Positions 36,130 to 45,719 of a stretch of DNA of 64,000 nt are shown here, one piece after another. This DNA comes from Axinella damicornis (lineage: Eukaryota > Porifera > Demospongiae > Axinellida > Axinellidae). The stretch lies in NCBI GenBank assembly GCA_963931865.1, contig OZ007505.1, positions 4,968,824 to 5,032,823 on the forward strand. Direction: 5' to 3'. Position 1 is the first letter of the stretch. Each line of letters opens with the position of its first letter. The notes beneath the pieces were generated by a model. It was not told where the DNA came from and ran no database searches. It worked only from the letters and a program-made list of their open reading frames with translations. Position numbers and translations under genes: made by a program.

Positions 36130-36353
36130 TCTGGGAGCACATTGAGGTCAATACCCTAATAACCACCATTTTGCTGTAGAGTGTAGTTTCAGTATTTCAT
36201 GCGACTGAAGAGCATCGCCTCACTCTTCCAAAGTTGTGTATCCCTTGCAGTGTGTATACTACCAGGTAACACCCATACTCTTGCCATGCAGTTCAGGTAT
36301 CACCACCTGACCTATCATGATCTGATTGTGTTCTATACCTATAGTGCTGAGCT

Positions 36354-36427
36354 ATCCTCGTTCCCAGGCCTTCTACTTGTCCAGTTTTTGCAAGCAATCA
36401 AAAATGAAAGCCTGGGAATAAGGCTAT
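36354..36427. mobile_element. family A short copy
   Basis: The ends cctcgttcccaggcctt and aaagcctgggaataaggcta form inverted repeats. GGGCTGAGCTATA to the right resembles GTGCTGAGCTAT to the left. Confidence 0.55.
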
Positions 36428-37067
36428 AGGGCTGAGCTATACCTTAATTGTACTGTCACCTAGCTTGCACTGTTTGTTTATGAGTGTGTCCATAGCTTTG
36501 TATGTTGGTCTCTGTCAATCGCGTAAGGTGTATATATTATTGTGAGCCAGGGGCCCAGAGCTCTGCCAGTCTGTTGCCAGCAAGTGTAGTCAGCTAGAGG
36601 ATCAGTGATCATGATGATCGCTATAGATAAATTGTCATTACATAACACCTTTCCTGATGCTGCATCTTCCACATGAACTTCCTGCACTTTAATTCTTGTT
36701 GCTCATCTTGAGGCCTGTGTAAACCCCTCAAAGCGTATGCACTCTGATCAGATCATCACTTTAGTAACTATAGTGCAGATATAAGCACTTTTATACAATG
36801 TGTTGGTTAACCGTTTCACCGGTAAGAATTCTGAAGCATTTGGCCAATTACGTTTGCGCAAGAATTACTAAGTTAGTAGTAAAAACGAAGGCAGTCCTTC
36901 AAAAGAGGGGTTCCATGGAACCCCCTCTAGATCTGCCACTGAGAGCTTATGACTGTCCGAAACACCTCAGCACATACCTCAGCACATACGCTCATGGATG
37001 CTTGTAGCTAGCTTGCTAGCTGTACTATTTGTACCCATGTTGTCTACCTTAACCTAATATTACCAAG

Positions 37068-37112
37068 GGCATATCGAGCCGCCGAAGGCGGCATTAGGGT
37101 CAATGTGCCCTT
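37068..37112. mobile_element. family C remnant
   Basis: CCAAGGGCATATCGAGCC, then the palindrome gccgccgaaggcggc, then TGTGCCCTTA as a weak inverted end. No intact duplication. Confidence 0.45.
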
Positions 37113-37424
37113 ATTTTCAATCTATGTCAGTGTGAGCAAAGCTGCTTTTTCTGAATATTCAATCACAGATTCAATCACAGACAGATCACGTGCGTCTTAC
37201 AGAAAGGACAATTATTGTCACGACAAAGCATACTCAAACAATCACATAACATTACATAAGTCATAGCTAATGAACAAGTACACACAGTCATGCAAGTAGC
37301 CAATACCACATATGCACTGACTTATGCACATGAAATCAAAATGGGATGACTCGAGTACATAGCTACAAGACAAAATGGGACTAAAGTCAAGGGAGAATTG
37401 CTGCAATAGCAGGGTTCTATCTAC

Positions 37425-37425
37425 T

Positions 37426-37467
<42 letters not shown>

Positions 37468-37498
37468 GAGAAGTTCCCCCCCCCCCCCCCCCCCCCCC
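37425..37498. repeat. poly-G run facing a poly-C run
   Basis: About 40 G, then gagagaagtt, then about 22 C, making a G:C hairpin-like inverted homopolymer. Length may be unreliable in assembly. Confidence 0.85.
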
Positions 37499-38112
37499 GG
37501 AAACACTCCAGCAGCTTCCCCCCCAAATTTCTGACAACTTTTAATTCAGTAAAAGGAACTGCAGCATGTACACTTTATACCGTCTCTGCATAACATTTAC
37601 ACTGCATGCCCCTGGACCCCCCTATGAATTGACGTTGTCGAAGGTCTGCCAGGAGGAAGTCTAGCATGACTTGAACTCAATTTTGTTTCAGAGTGCCTCG
37701 GAACCGCTCTCAGAAGGCTCAAAACTCCAAAATGTTCTGGGGGCATGCCCCAGACCCCCTTACAAATTGCGGCCTATGGTTGCAGTCTCCCACCCAGTGT
37801 GATTCTGAACATCTCCCCCAAACTCAAATTCCTAGATAGAACCCTGCAGCTGAATAGGAGTGGATTTAGTGATGGCCTGTCATAATCCAAACATAGGGGA
37901 AATGCCATTACCCCAACCATTCATAATGCAGGGTTGGAATCAACGATAGCAAAGTTTCAGTTACTGAGGTACGGACCTTCAGACCTGAATATCCACTTCG
38001 TTACTAAAACACTTAAGTTAACTAGCTACCATTTTGGGTGAGTTTCTAATCACTGTTGACTACCGTACCTGTTGTTATCGTATAATTATAGTAGCTAACT
38101 AGAAATGGCTGG

Positions 38113-38187
38113 TATCGTTCCCAGGCCCAAGCCAGTGCAGTGCAACCGATCGCGAATAGCGGCACGCGGGCCTGGGAACGAGGCTAT
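38113..38187. mobile_element. family A short copy upstream of the GTPase gene
   Basis: The left end atcgttcccaggcccaagcc and right end gggcctgggaacgaggcta form inverted repeats 75 bp apart. Confidence 0.6.
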
Positions 38188-38225
38188 AAGCCATATGACG
38201 CCTCCTATAATACGATACGCTGCTT

Positions 38226-38248
38226 CAGGAGCGCATAATGCGCTCCTG
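38226..38248. mobile_element. 23-bp family B element (two ends only)
   Basis: A near-perfect palindrome made of CAGGAGCGCAT and ATGCGCTCCTG joined by one base, flanked by an exact 7-bp duplication GCTGCTT (38219-38225 and 38249-38255). It sits about 100 bases before the GTPase start codon. Confidence 0.75.
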
Positions 38249-38351
38249 GCTGCTTTTATTGTACGGGCACCGCTTAAATTTACACTTGTAACAGAGCAAA
38301 ACTATCTCTTTGTAAAAAAGCTTGCCAGGTGGTCTTTGACTGGAAGGCCCA

Positions 38352-39380
38352 ATGGATGACTTTCTGAAGTTCTTAAGTGTGGGAGTGTTGCAGAATCACG
38401 TTCATCGAGAACTTAAACAATGGGTGGAAGAAAGCAAATCGGTTAACATTTTTGTTACTGGCAAAACTGGAACGGGAAAGACCGCACTTGTGAATGGTCT
38501 AGTCGGGAAAGAGGTTGCAAAAGAAGGCCATCGTCTTGATCCAGAAACAAGTGAAGTGACAAAGTACAGCGATGAAGTAGCAGGTGTTCAACTCAACATC
38601 TGGGATTCTCCAGGTCTTCAAGATGGAACGCGTAACGAGAAAATTTATTTGCAGGACATAAAGAAAAATTGCCAGGACGTAGACTTGTTCCTTTACTGCA
38701 TCCCAATGAGCGAGAAACGCTTTCACAAAGGCAGCGCCGATTTCGAAGCAATGAGGAAGCTCACTAAGGCGTTGGGCAGTGAGGTGTGGGCCAATGCGGT
38801 TGTTGTTCTAACATTTGCGCATGATATTCAGGACGAAGCCGAGGTACAGGTTGGATCTGATGAATCTAACGTAAGCGACTATTTCAAGGAAAAGCTTCAA
38901 GCTTGGGCTCGTGAGCTGTCGGATATTCTAATCAAGGAAATCAAAGTTCCTGAGGATATTATAGAAGGGCTGGAAATAATTCCTGCTGGATACTACACTG
39001 AGGCATCACTCCCGGACCGTCAGCACTGGCTCAGCTCTTTGTGGCTTGGTGGTTTACGCTCAATGAAAACAAGAGCACAACCGGCCATGGTACGGATCAA
39101 TGCACAACGTTTGGTGAAGGGTGGTGAGATGAAATTTGCTGATATAGGAGAATTTTTGCATCAGCAGTCCATAGTGTTCGGTAAAAGGGGTGTCGAAGTC
39201 GGAGTCACTCATAGTATACGGAACCTGCTTACTGGGTTTCCCATTACACCAGGCCCTATCTCTGCAGGTATAATAGGAGCCTCACTTGGTGAGAAGTTTG
39301 CTCTTAATTCAGCTACTGTCCTGCTATTCGAGCTTGGCCTCTCTGAAGGAGTCCTCAAAGAGTCTGAATCTGATAAATGA
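38352..39380 (+). CDS. AIG1/GIMAP-like P-loop GTPase
   Basis: A single-exon 342-residue protein. It shows G1 GKTGTGKT at residues 37-44, G3 WDSPGLQDG at 84-92 and a hydrophobic strand ending VVVLTFAHD where a G4 motif is expected. The canonical (N/T)KxD is absent. This pattern suits the AIG1/TOC-like branch of GTPases, many of which act at membranes in immunity or cell death. The C-terminus has two hydrophobic stretches (GFPITPGPISAGIIGASLG and TVLLFELGL), a possible membrane hairpin. A paralogue on the other strand is at 44290-45438. The start is the first ATG of the frame. Upstream lie two tiny transposons. Confidence 0.85.
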   Translation: MDDFLKFLSVGVLQNHVHRELKQWVEESKSVNIFVTGKTGTGKTALVNGLVGKEVAKEGHRLDPETSEVTKYSDEVAGVQLNIWDSPGLQDGTRNEKIYLQDIKKNCQDVDLFLYCIPMSEKRFHKGSADFEAMRKLTKALGSEVWANAVVVLTFAHDIQDEAEVQVGSDESNVSDYFKEKLQAWARELSDILIKEIKVPEDIIEGLEIIPAGYYTEASLPDRQHWLSSLWLGGLRSMKTRAQPAMVRINAQRLVKGGEMKFADIGEFLHQQSIVFGKRGVEVGVTHSIRNLLTGFPITPGPISAGIIGASLGEKFALNSATVLLFELGLSEGVLKESESDK

Positions 39381-39575
39381 TAACACCTGCAATGTACAAA
39401 CTGAAAGCAAGCCTTCTTTCTTTTAAAGTAAATAGCTCAGTAATGAATGAATGAATCGAATGACTGAATAAATGAATGATTTTATTGTCACGCCGTGCAT
39501 GAGGCAACACCAATTAGCTACAGTCAAACGTTCAATATTAACAACATGCATGGGTGCATCTAGAACCAGCCCTAA
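39381..39575. other. 3' flank of the GTPase gene
   Basis: Contains aataaatgaatg at about 39467, which may serve as a polyadenylation signal. Confidence 0.35.
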
Positions 39576-40930
39576 ACCACAACAGCTGGTACAACTGGCT
39601 TGTATACTAAAGTGGCTTCTGTGTACACTAATTTGTGCTGACAAGGGTGTATGTAGATTACCAGGGGTATAGCTTCCTATTAGCAGGTTATCATGGTTTC
39701 GAACCTGGATATTAGCTAGCTACATCACATAACATTGTACGCTAGTCACATGACCATCCAATCCAAGAGATCACAGATCACATGACCACTTCACTCACCC
39801 TGTGCAAGAGGAAGCCAAAGCTCTCAACTGAAAAGAGGCTATCATGATACACTGTGGTCGGCACCTTTCAACCTCCTTACTCACTGTAGTACAAGATATT
39901 CAGTATATATATATTATGGGGTGGGCACGAGACTAGCTAGCTATATAGCTACAACTGTTACACTGTTGCTAATTGACCAAAATGTGCACTCTCTGACGTC
40001 AGTCGCGCCGGATATCTGCCTTGCCTTGCTTGGCCCTTGGGCTTTTCGACATAATTGGCGGTGCGCGCAGTGGTTGAAAGGTGCCTGGGCATCACCATGA
40101 CAACCGTTTGATGTACCACTGGTGCACTGGTGATATACAGCATGCATATCGCCCATTACAGCAGTCCAAGTGGCTGTCGCCATTTTAGCTAGTTTTTCTT
40201 ACATGTAGCTAGTAATTTGCACAGCTGTCACAACTGTTGCAGCTGTCACTACTAGTACTGTTGCTAATTTTATCAAATGTGGCTCAGTCTCTGCAGTGGC
40301 GCCAGATATCTAGCCTTTAGGACACGTGCTTTACCACAGGTGCAGCGGCTAAGCAATTGTAGTTTTTCTTAGTGGTTTGCACAGCTGTCACAACTGTTCA
40401 GTGTAGCTGTCACTACCATGTTGCTAATTCGACCAAAATAATGTGCGCTCTCTGACGTCAGTCGCGCCGGATATCTACCTTGCTTGCCCCTATATAGCCC
40501 TCGTGCTTTACGACACAATTGTACTACAGTGATGACGCACTTGAAAGGTGCCGACCACAGCATAACCTGCTACCTGTCGTCTAACTACCATACACCCTTG
40601 TCAGCACAAATTAGTGTACACAGAAGCCACTTTAGTATACTCAGGAAGTGCACTTAGAAGCCACTGTAGTACAAGCCAGTTGTACTACCAGCTGCTGTGG
40701 TTTATCAGGAACACACTCTGGCTGTTACATTGTACTCAATTAGAAGCCTCGGCTGCGCCTCGGCCTCTAATTGAATAACAGCCTCGTGTATTCCTGATAA
40801 ACCACAGCAGCTGGTAGTATAACTATAACTTGTACTATGATGCGAGCCTTGAGTGGTTGAAAGGTCAGTACCATACACCCACTGTAGTAAGTGCACTTAG
40901 AAGCCACTGTAGTAGCTACTAGCTAGTCTC
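39576..40930. repeat. complex repeat island with inverted and direct copies
   Basis: The outer inverted arms are about 39580-39665 and 40567-40705 (ttgtgctgacaagggtgtat and its complement). An inner inverted pair (tgtggtcggcacctttcaacc) is at 39850 and 40535. Two good direct copies of about 150 bases (gctaattgaccaaaat and tctctgacgtcagtcgcgcc) begin near 39965 and 40425, with a poorer third near 40260. A palindrome with arms accagctgctgtggtttatc spans 40688-40822. No gene is seen. Confidence 0.7.
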
Positions 40931-41194
40931 GTGCCCACTGCCGGAAAGCTACCGTAATACAAGCAGGAGCTGAGCGCCGCGAAGCGGCGTACAAGCTAGT
41001 TTGTATTACCAGCCTAGCCTCGTTCCCAGGCCTCCGCCCCAGTAGTGGCTCGATATGGGACGAACATATGCAAGTTATTTAGACTGTTAACCTGGTTAAT
41101 AGGGTTAACAAGGTTAACTCTATGTCAGTGACATTTAAACAAGCCTATGACTAGACTTAACCAGCTCGTGACTTTTGACTGTGTAAGCATAGGG

Positions 41195-41706
41195 TTAACT
41201 AATATAATTAACAGAGGTTAATGTACGTTAACATTGGTTAACATAGGTTAACAGTGGTTAACATAGGTTAACAGAGGTTAACATAGGCTAACATGGGTTT
41301 ACAGAGGTTAACATAGGTTAACATGGGTTAACAGAGGTTAACATGGGTTAACATGGGTTAACAGGGGTTAACAGAGGTTAACATGGGTTAACAGAGGTTA
41401 ACATGGGTTAACAGAGGTTAACAGAGGTTAGCATGGGTTAACAGAGGTTAACATGGTTAACATGGGTTAACAGAGGTTAACATAGGTTAACATAGGTTAA
41501 CATGGGTTAACAGAGGTTAACATAGGTTAACAGTGGTTAACATAGGTTAATGTAGGTTAACTTAACCTCTGTTTACCTCTGTCAACCTGTGTTTACCTCT
41601 GTTAACCTATGATAACCTCTGTTATCTTCTGTCAACCTCTGTTAACCTATGTTAACCTATGTTAACCTCTGTCAACCCACGTTAACCTCTGTTTACCTCT
41701 GTTAAA
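41195..41706. repeat. GTTAAC minisatellite that switches strand
   Basis: Tandem 10-bp units AGGTTAACAT and AGGTTAACAG run to about 41560. The array then inverts and continues as AACCTCTGTT/AACCTATGTT to 41706. The left arm has about 36 units and the right about 13. Confidence 0.92.
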
Positions 41707-41870
41707 TAGCCGCGGGGTGGGTACGGTACGGGTATGGGTGTTGATTATTTCGCGCGCGCGAAGCGCGGAAAATGTTTCACCCAGGCACGATTTTTCGGTT
41801 ATCAGGAAGCCCTCTCGTATGATGTTGCTTCTGCAGGGGACATTAACTAACTTTGACTGACTGACTGACC

Positions 41871-41890
41871 CCCCCCCCCCCCCCCCCCCC
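41871..41890. repeat. poly-C run
   Basis: About 20 C after three gactgact units. Confidence 0.85.
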
Positions 41891-42492
41891 TCGCACCCCT
41901 TCCCCCCGCCCGGCCACTGCTGTGGCTCACACTCGGCAGTTAGCTAAATTTTAACGGTCGAAATTTTAACAGCGGCAAGCAAGCGATGGCGTTTGTAACG
42001 GTATTTCTAGCCTTCGAACGGCCTTCCAGACTGCAGTGGACCCTTCTAAACCCGTTAGCCTGACGATAACGAGCCTGTGGGAAGTGCGACAGATCTGCAG
42101 ATCAAGTTCACCGTGAGCAGCAACGTTCATTGGCAAGCCACACCCTACCAGCACCATTTCCTACCTGTTGGTATTCTGGCAGTGCATTTTTTATTAGGAC
42201 AATCAGCCTCAATATTATATGCTTGCCAAATCATGAATACCAACACCATTCATTCTCTCAAACGAATGAGGATAGATTTGACAATGTTCAGGCAAAGTGA
42301 CGATGTCTATGGAGTTGACTCAGCTCTACCCTAAAAGTGAGTAGGTGTGTTCTTGAAGGCGTTTCACCTGAAATAGTTCACACCGCATCCTTCGGAGGGG
42401 ATGTAAAGCCGTCGGTCCCGGGGGACCTGGGTCTATAGGCTCTGCCTTCTCCAGGCCCTCGTTAGCCACCATTGTGGTAAACCCCTCAAGGG

Positions 42493-42782
42493 TAAGGTAG
42501 GGCGGGGTAATTCGGGCCACGGGGTAATTCGGGCCACTTCAACGTTGCAACAGGAAAGAAGCATCCATTGGATTCTTGCTTCTAGTGAGTTGTAGGCAGG
42601 TTGAGTCCGTGGATATACATGGCCAGAAGTTTGCCTAAAGTCTGTCCGTTTTTAGTAACCGTTGACCTGAAGTTGAAGTGGCCCGAATTTAGTCTCGTTC
42701 CCAGACCCCCCTCGGAAAAATCAAGATTTTTCCGAGAGGGGTCTGGGGACGAGACTAGCCCGAATTACCCCGCCCTACCTTA
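42493..42782. mobile_element. inverted-repeat element, 290 bp, with a nested insertion
   Basis: The ends TAAGGTAGGGCGGGGTAATT and its complement AATTACCCCGCCCTACCTTA face each other. A second gcggggtaattcgggcc unit is duplicated at the left. A family A element sits inside at 42690. Confidence 0.8.
42690..42757. mobile_element. family A foldback nested in another element
   Basis: TAGTCTCGTTCCCAGACCCC and its complement enclose a few bases. The 9-bp duplication GCCCGAATT is exact (42681-42689 and 42758-42766) and is cut out of the host element's right end. Confidence 0.88.
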
Positions 42783-42863
42783 GTTCAAGTCAAGTCAAGT
42801 CTAGTAGAGTACGAAACCCATAATTGGTACCGTCCGTAATACCTGCACCGACCTTTAATAGTA

Positions 42864-43403
42864 CCGTATTTCCGCGAATAGACGCCGCCCTCGAATAGAC
42901 GCCGCCCTCGAATTAACGCCGCACAATTGAAGGCGCTGAGTGAAATAAACGCCGCCCTCGAATAAACGCCGCGGCGGATTTGCATTTGCGTAAAGTATAA
43001 TGACGTGACACTTCGTACTACTGGCGCGGCGTCTTCCAACTGTCGTAGAAGACAGCCTGGGTCCTCGAGCTCGTTGCCATCCCGCGAAGGCATCTTCTTC
43101 ACCATCGTTTTCGTCCCGTGTGTATCGCTTTGTCGCAAAGCGATCGCAAAGCGACGCGGCTACTCAGTGCTCAATCTGCGGACGGCACTTGCCGAATCTT
43201 GCCCGTTGTGAGTTGTTGTGTTGTGTTTCTTGTATGAGCCATACCAGCTTGTCGACGTAATTCGACGGTGAGCTAGCTAGGGATGCTGTGTACGGGGCAC
43301 GGTCATACTGCCCAAAGTAATAAACGCCGCCCTCGAATAGTAGCCGCACCAAACTGAACAACGAAATAAATAAACGCCGCGGCGTCTATTCGCGGAAATA
43401 CGG
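42864..43403. mobile_element. inverted-repeat element CCGTATTTCCGCGAATA, 540 bp
   Basis: The ends CCGTATTTCCGCGAATA and TATTCGCGGAAATACGG are exact inverted copies with TA on both sides. Several internal units of acgccgccctcgaata lie beside each end. The TA flanks would fit a Tc1/mariner-type target, but the assignment is weak. No transposase is seen. Confidence 0.75.
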
Positions 43404-44289
43404 TACTCATTTCCGGACATCGTACCGTAAATCTCCGCCGTGTCTGGTACTGAGACTAAGCCAGTCTATTTGATGGACGGATGCCGGTGGCGACAACAAA
43501 GATGCAGACCGCCGCTCGTGACCTACCTATTCATTGCCTAGAGGCCTAGAGCGAACAGTCTACCTCTCTGCCTCCTCAGCAAAGACGAACACCGCTACTG
43601 GACCTACCTATATGCTCCTAGTCTGGTTCCCAGACCCACCGAGAGGAAGGGTCTGGGCAAATGAACCGCGCTTCCGCATAGCCGAGGAATTTCATTCAGT
43701 GTGTGCATTATTAGTTGCTGTGAGTAGGTGAGAAGCCGCAGATGCGGGACTCGCGATTGATGAATAACATTATGTACGGGTGCGCGCGCGCATATAACGC
43801 TATTCATCAGTCACATGTACTAAGATAACGTACGTGCGGTTTTCCCTAATCGAATCAACACACTCGCCGGAATGCAGTGCTCGGCTACGCGGAAGTACAA
43901 GTCATTTGCCCAGACCTAATATGCTCCATGAACTCTGAGCTGTGGTGCACGTGCTGGACCAGTGTGCTGCATGCTGTGTTACCTGCCATATCGCCGCTAG
44001 ACTGCTTCAGCGCTAGCTTGCCTGACTCGTATACCTGTGCTGTGCATATAATATATATGTGTGTACTTTCAATGTATAATTTCTTCCTGATAAACTAGTA
44101 TATAACTTCTAACCAACCCTATAGCCTTATGCGTGCAGTATAATAATTATAGGTTTGGGTACAAGCGCGGTGTTTTCTCTTGAACATTCTATAAGTTGGG
44201 AGGTTATACCAGCTGTAGAAGACATTCTCCCATGCAATATTCAAGATAGTGCTAACATGTCATGATGTGGAGCTTAAAATTTGTGGGAA
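43404..44289. other. intergenic, no gene seen
   Basis: No supported exon. A family A-like fragment (tagtctggttcccagaccca) is at 43619. Confidence 0.45.
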
Positions 44290-45438
44290 TCAAAATTGTG
44301 TTTCTTCAATTCGTAGCTGGTTCTTTTCCTTATGTTTGAACCACAAATTAACTGCAATTCCAACAGCAACAGCAGCACCAGCACCTGCAGCAGCACCTGC
44401 AGCGGCTCCAACACCAGCACCTATCCCCATTGTAGCTGCACCGATAGCCACACCACCAATAAGGGCACCAACACCAGCACCAACTCCAGCAGTGACACCA
44501 GAAACAGCAGCTGTAAGCCCTACATTTCTAATAACAATAGGAACTGTGGTGGCATCTTGAGCACTTGTAAAGTTTTCATCAGGCACATCTTTGTCTGTTA
44601 GTCGTTCCTGATTCAACTGCAGTAAAACTGGCTGAGCCTCCTTCTTCATGGTCTTCAAGCACTTGTACCACAAGGCACCAAGCCAGTATTTACATCCAGG
44701 TAATGATGGCTTGTTGTAATGCCCTGCCACTTCAATTGGGATTTTTATAAGCATTTGTCCATCGACCCCCGCATTTTTCAGTGCACCTTTTATCTTTTCT
44801 GTCCACTCTGAAATTTTCCTTTCATATTCTCTCCGTTGTGCTAATTCATTATTAGGACACTTCCGGCTCACCCGACCTTGCATCATATTTCCATAGGTGA
44901 GCACAAACACACAGTTTCTCCAGATGACCTTACCAAATGCTTTGGTAAACTTCGCTATGGCAGATTCGTCACGGTCGAGGTCAGAGCGTTCGTCTAAAAG
45001 ATTGATGCAGTACAGCAGTAAATGAATCTGCTTACATTTCTTCACCATATCATCAATATATTCGCCTTCCTTGCCTGCACCATCCTGTAGTCCTGGAGAA
45101 TCCCAAACTGTGATCGTTATTCCGCATCCAGGATCTTCAAAAAGGTACTCCTCAACTTTACAAGTTTCGGGACGAAAATCACCGCCTTCCTTTGCAACAA
45201 CGCGCCCGAGAAGAGCGTTTACTAGAGTGGATTTTCCTGCACCTGTCTTACCAGTAATAAGAATGTTTAAGGACTTAGCTGTTTTAATCCATCTCTCCAG
45301 CTGCTCCTTATCGCTAGAGGAGAGACTTTCAATATCTGCTTTGCGTATGTGGCGAGCAAGTATTGGCGACGGTGACGTAGCTGACGCCAGCGGTGGGGGA
45401 GGTGGTAAAGACTGTGGTGTCGACGACGACTGGCCCAT
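44290..45438 (-). CDS. AIG1/GIMAP-like GTPase with glycine-zipper C-terminus
   Basis: A single-exon protein of 382 residues. I choose the ATG at 45438 because it starts MGQSSS, a good N-myristoylation context (Gly2, Ser6). The frame itself is open further upstream. The N-terminus is Pro/Ser-rich. G1 is GKTGAGKS at 63-70 and G3 is WDSPGLQDG at about 112-120. VFVLTYGNMM replaces a canonical G4. The last third is a Gly/Ala-rich segment (AGVGAGVGALIGG, GIGAGVGAAAGAAAG), then WFKHKEKNQ. Such glycine zippers pack or insert in membranes. It is clearly a paralogue of the plus-strand GTPase at 38352, with the same KEG and LW.....L.SMKT/LKTMKK.AQP motifs. A role at a membrane is inferred. Confidence 0.87.
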   Translation of the reverse strand: MGQSSSTPQSLPPPPPLASATSPSPILARHIRKADIESLSSSDKEQLERWIKTAKSLNILITGKTGAGKSTLVNALLGRVVAKEGGDFRPETCKVEEYLFEDPGCGITITVWDSPGLQDGAGKEGEYIDDMVKKCKQIHLLLYCINLLDERSDLDRDESAIAKFTKAFGKVIWRNCVFVLTYGNMMQGRVSRKCPNNELAQRREYERKISEWTEKIKGALKNAGVDGQMLIKIPIEVAGHYNKPSLPGCKYWLGALWYKCLKTMKKEAQPVLLQLNQERLTDKDVPDENFTSAQDATTVPIVIRNVGLTAAVSGVTAGVGAGVGALIGGVAIGAATMGIGAGVGAAAGAAAGAGAAVAVGIAVNLWFKHKEKNQLRIEETQF

Positions 45439-45719
45439 TATAACTTGAGTGTCGCGAAAATATACAACAAGGCCGCAGAAGGCGCAAGTACAGTTCGGAT
45501 ATATACGTATCAAGGCAAACGGATCGTGCATGTGCACTGCATGTGATCAGGATGCGTTTGTACGTACATGAATATGTGTGGGCATAATTCGGCGTTAGCT
45601 TTAGTAGGCTTATATATACATACAACGTTCGGAGTAACTGGTTTAGACTTAATTTAATTACCTTGCCTCATTCCCAGGCGCTGGGTGATCTTATTCGGCT
45701 AACGCGCGCGCCGAAACTG
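45439..45719. other. upstream of the GTPase gene; transposon half-site
   Basis: Presumed promoter of the minus-strand GTPase. At 45662 a family A-like left end (gcctcattcccaggcg) is interrupted where LINE sequence begins. Confidence 0.4.

Larger units (their letters stand above)
35887..38351. other. intergenic, repeat-rich
   Basis: No exon is supported. It holds a poly-G run at 36096-36128, family A copies at 36014-36053, about 36354-36427 and about 38113-38187, a small family C remnant at 37068-37110, a G/C inverted homopolymer at 37425-37498 and a 23-bp family B element at 38226. Confidence 0.6.

Noticed and set aside
41195..41706. Repeat array as a CRISPR
   Set aside because: Ten-base contiguous units without spacers, in an animal genome: a minisatellite.
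44332..44601. Plus-strand Ser/Thr/Asn-rich frame
   Set aside because: Antisense of the Gly/Ala-rich tail of the minus-strand GTPase.
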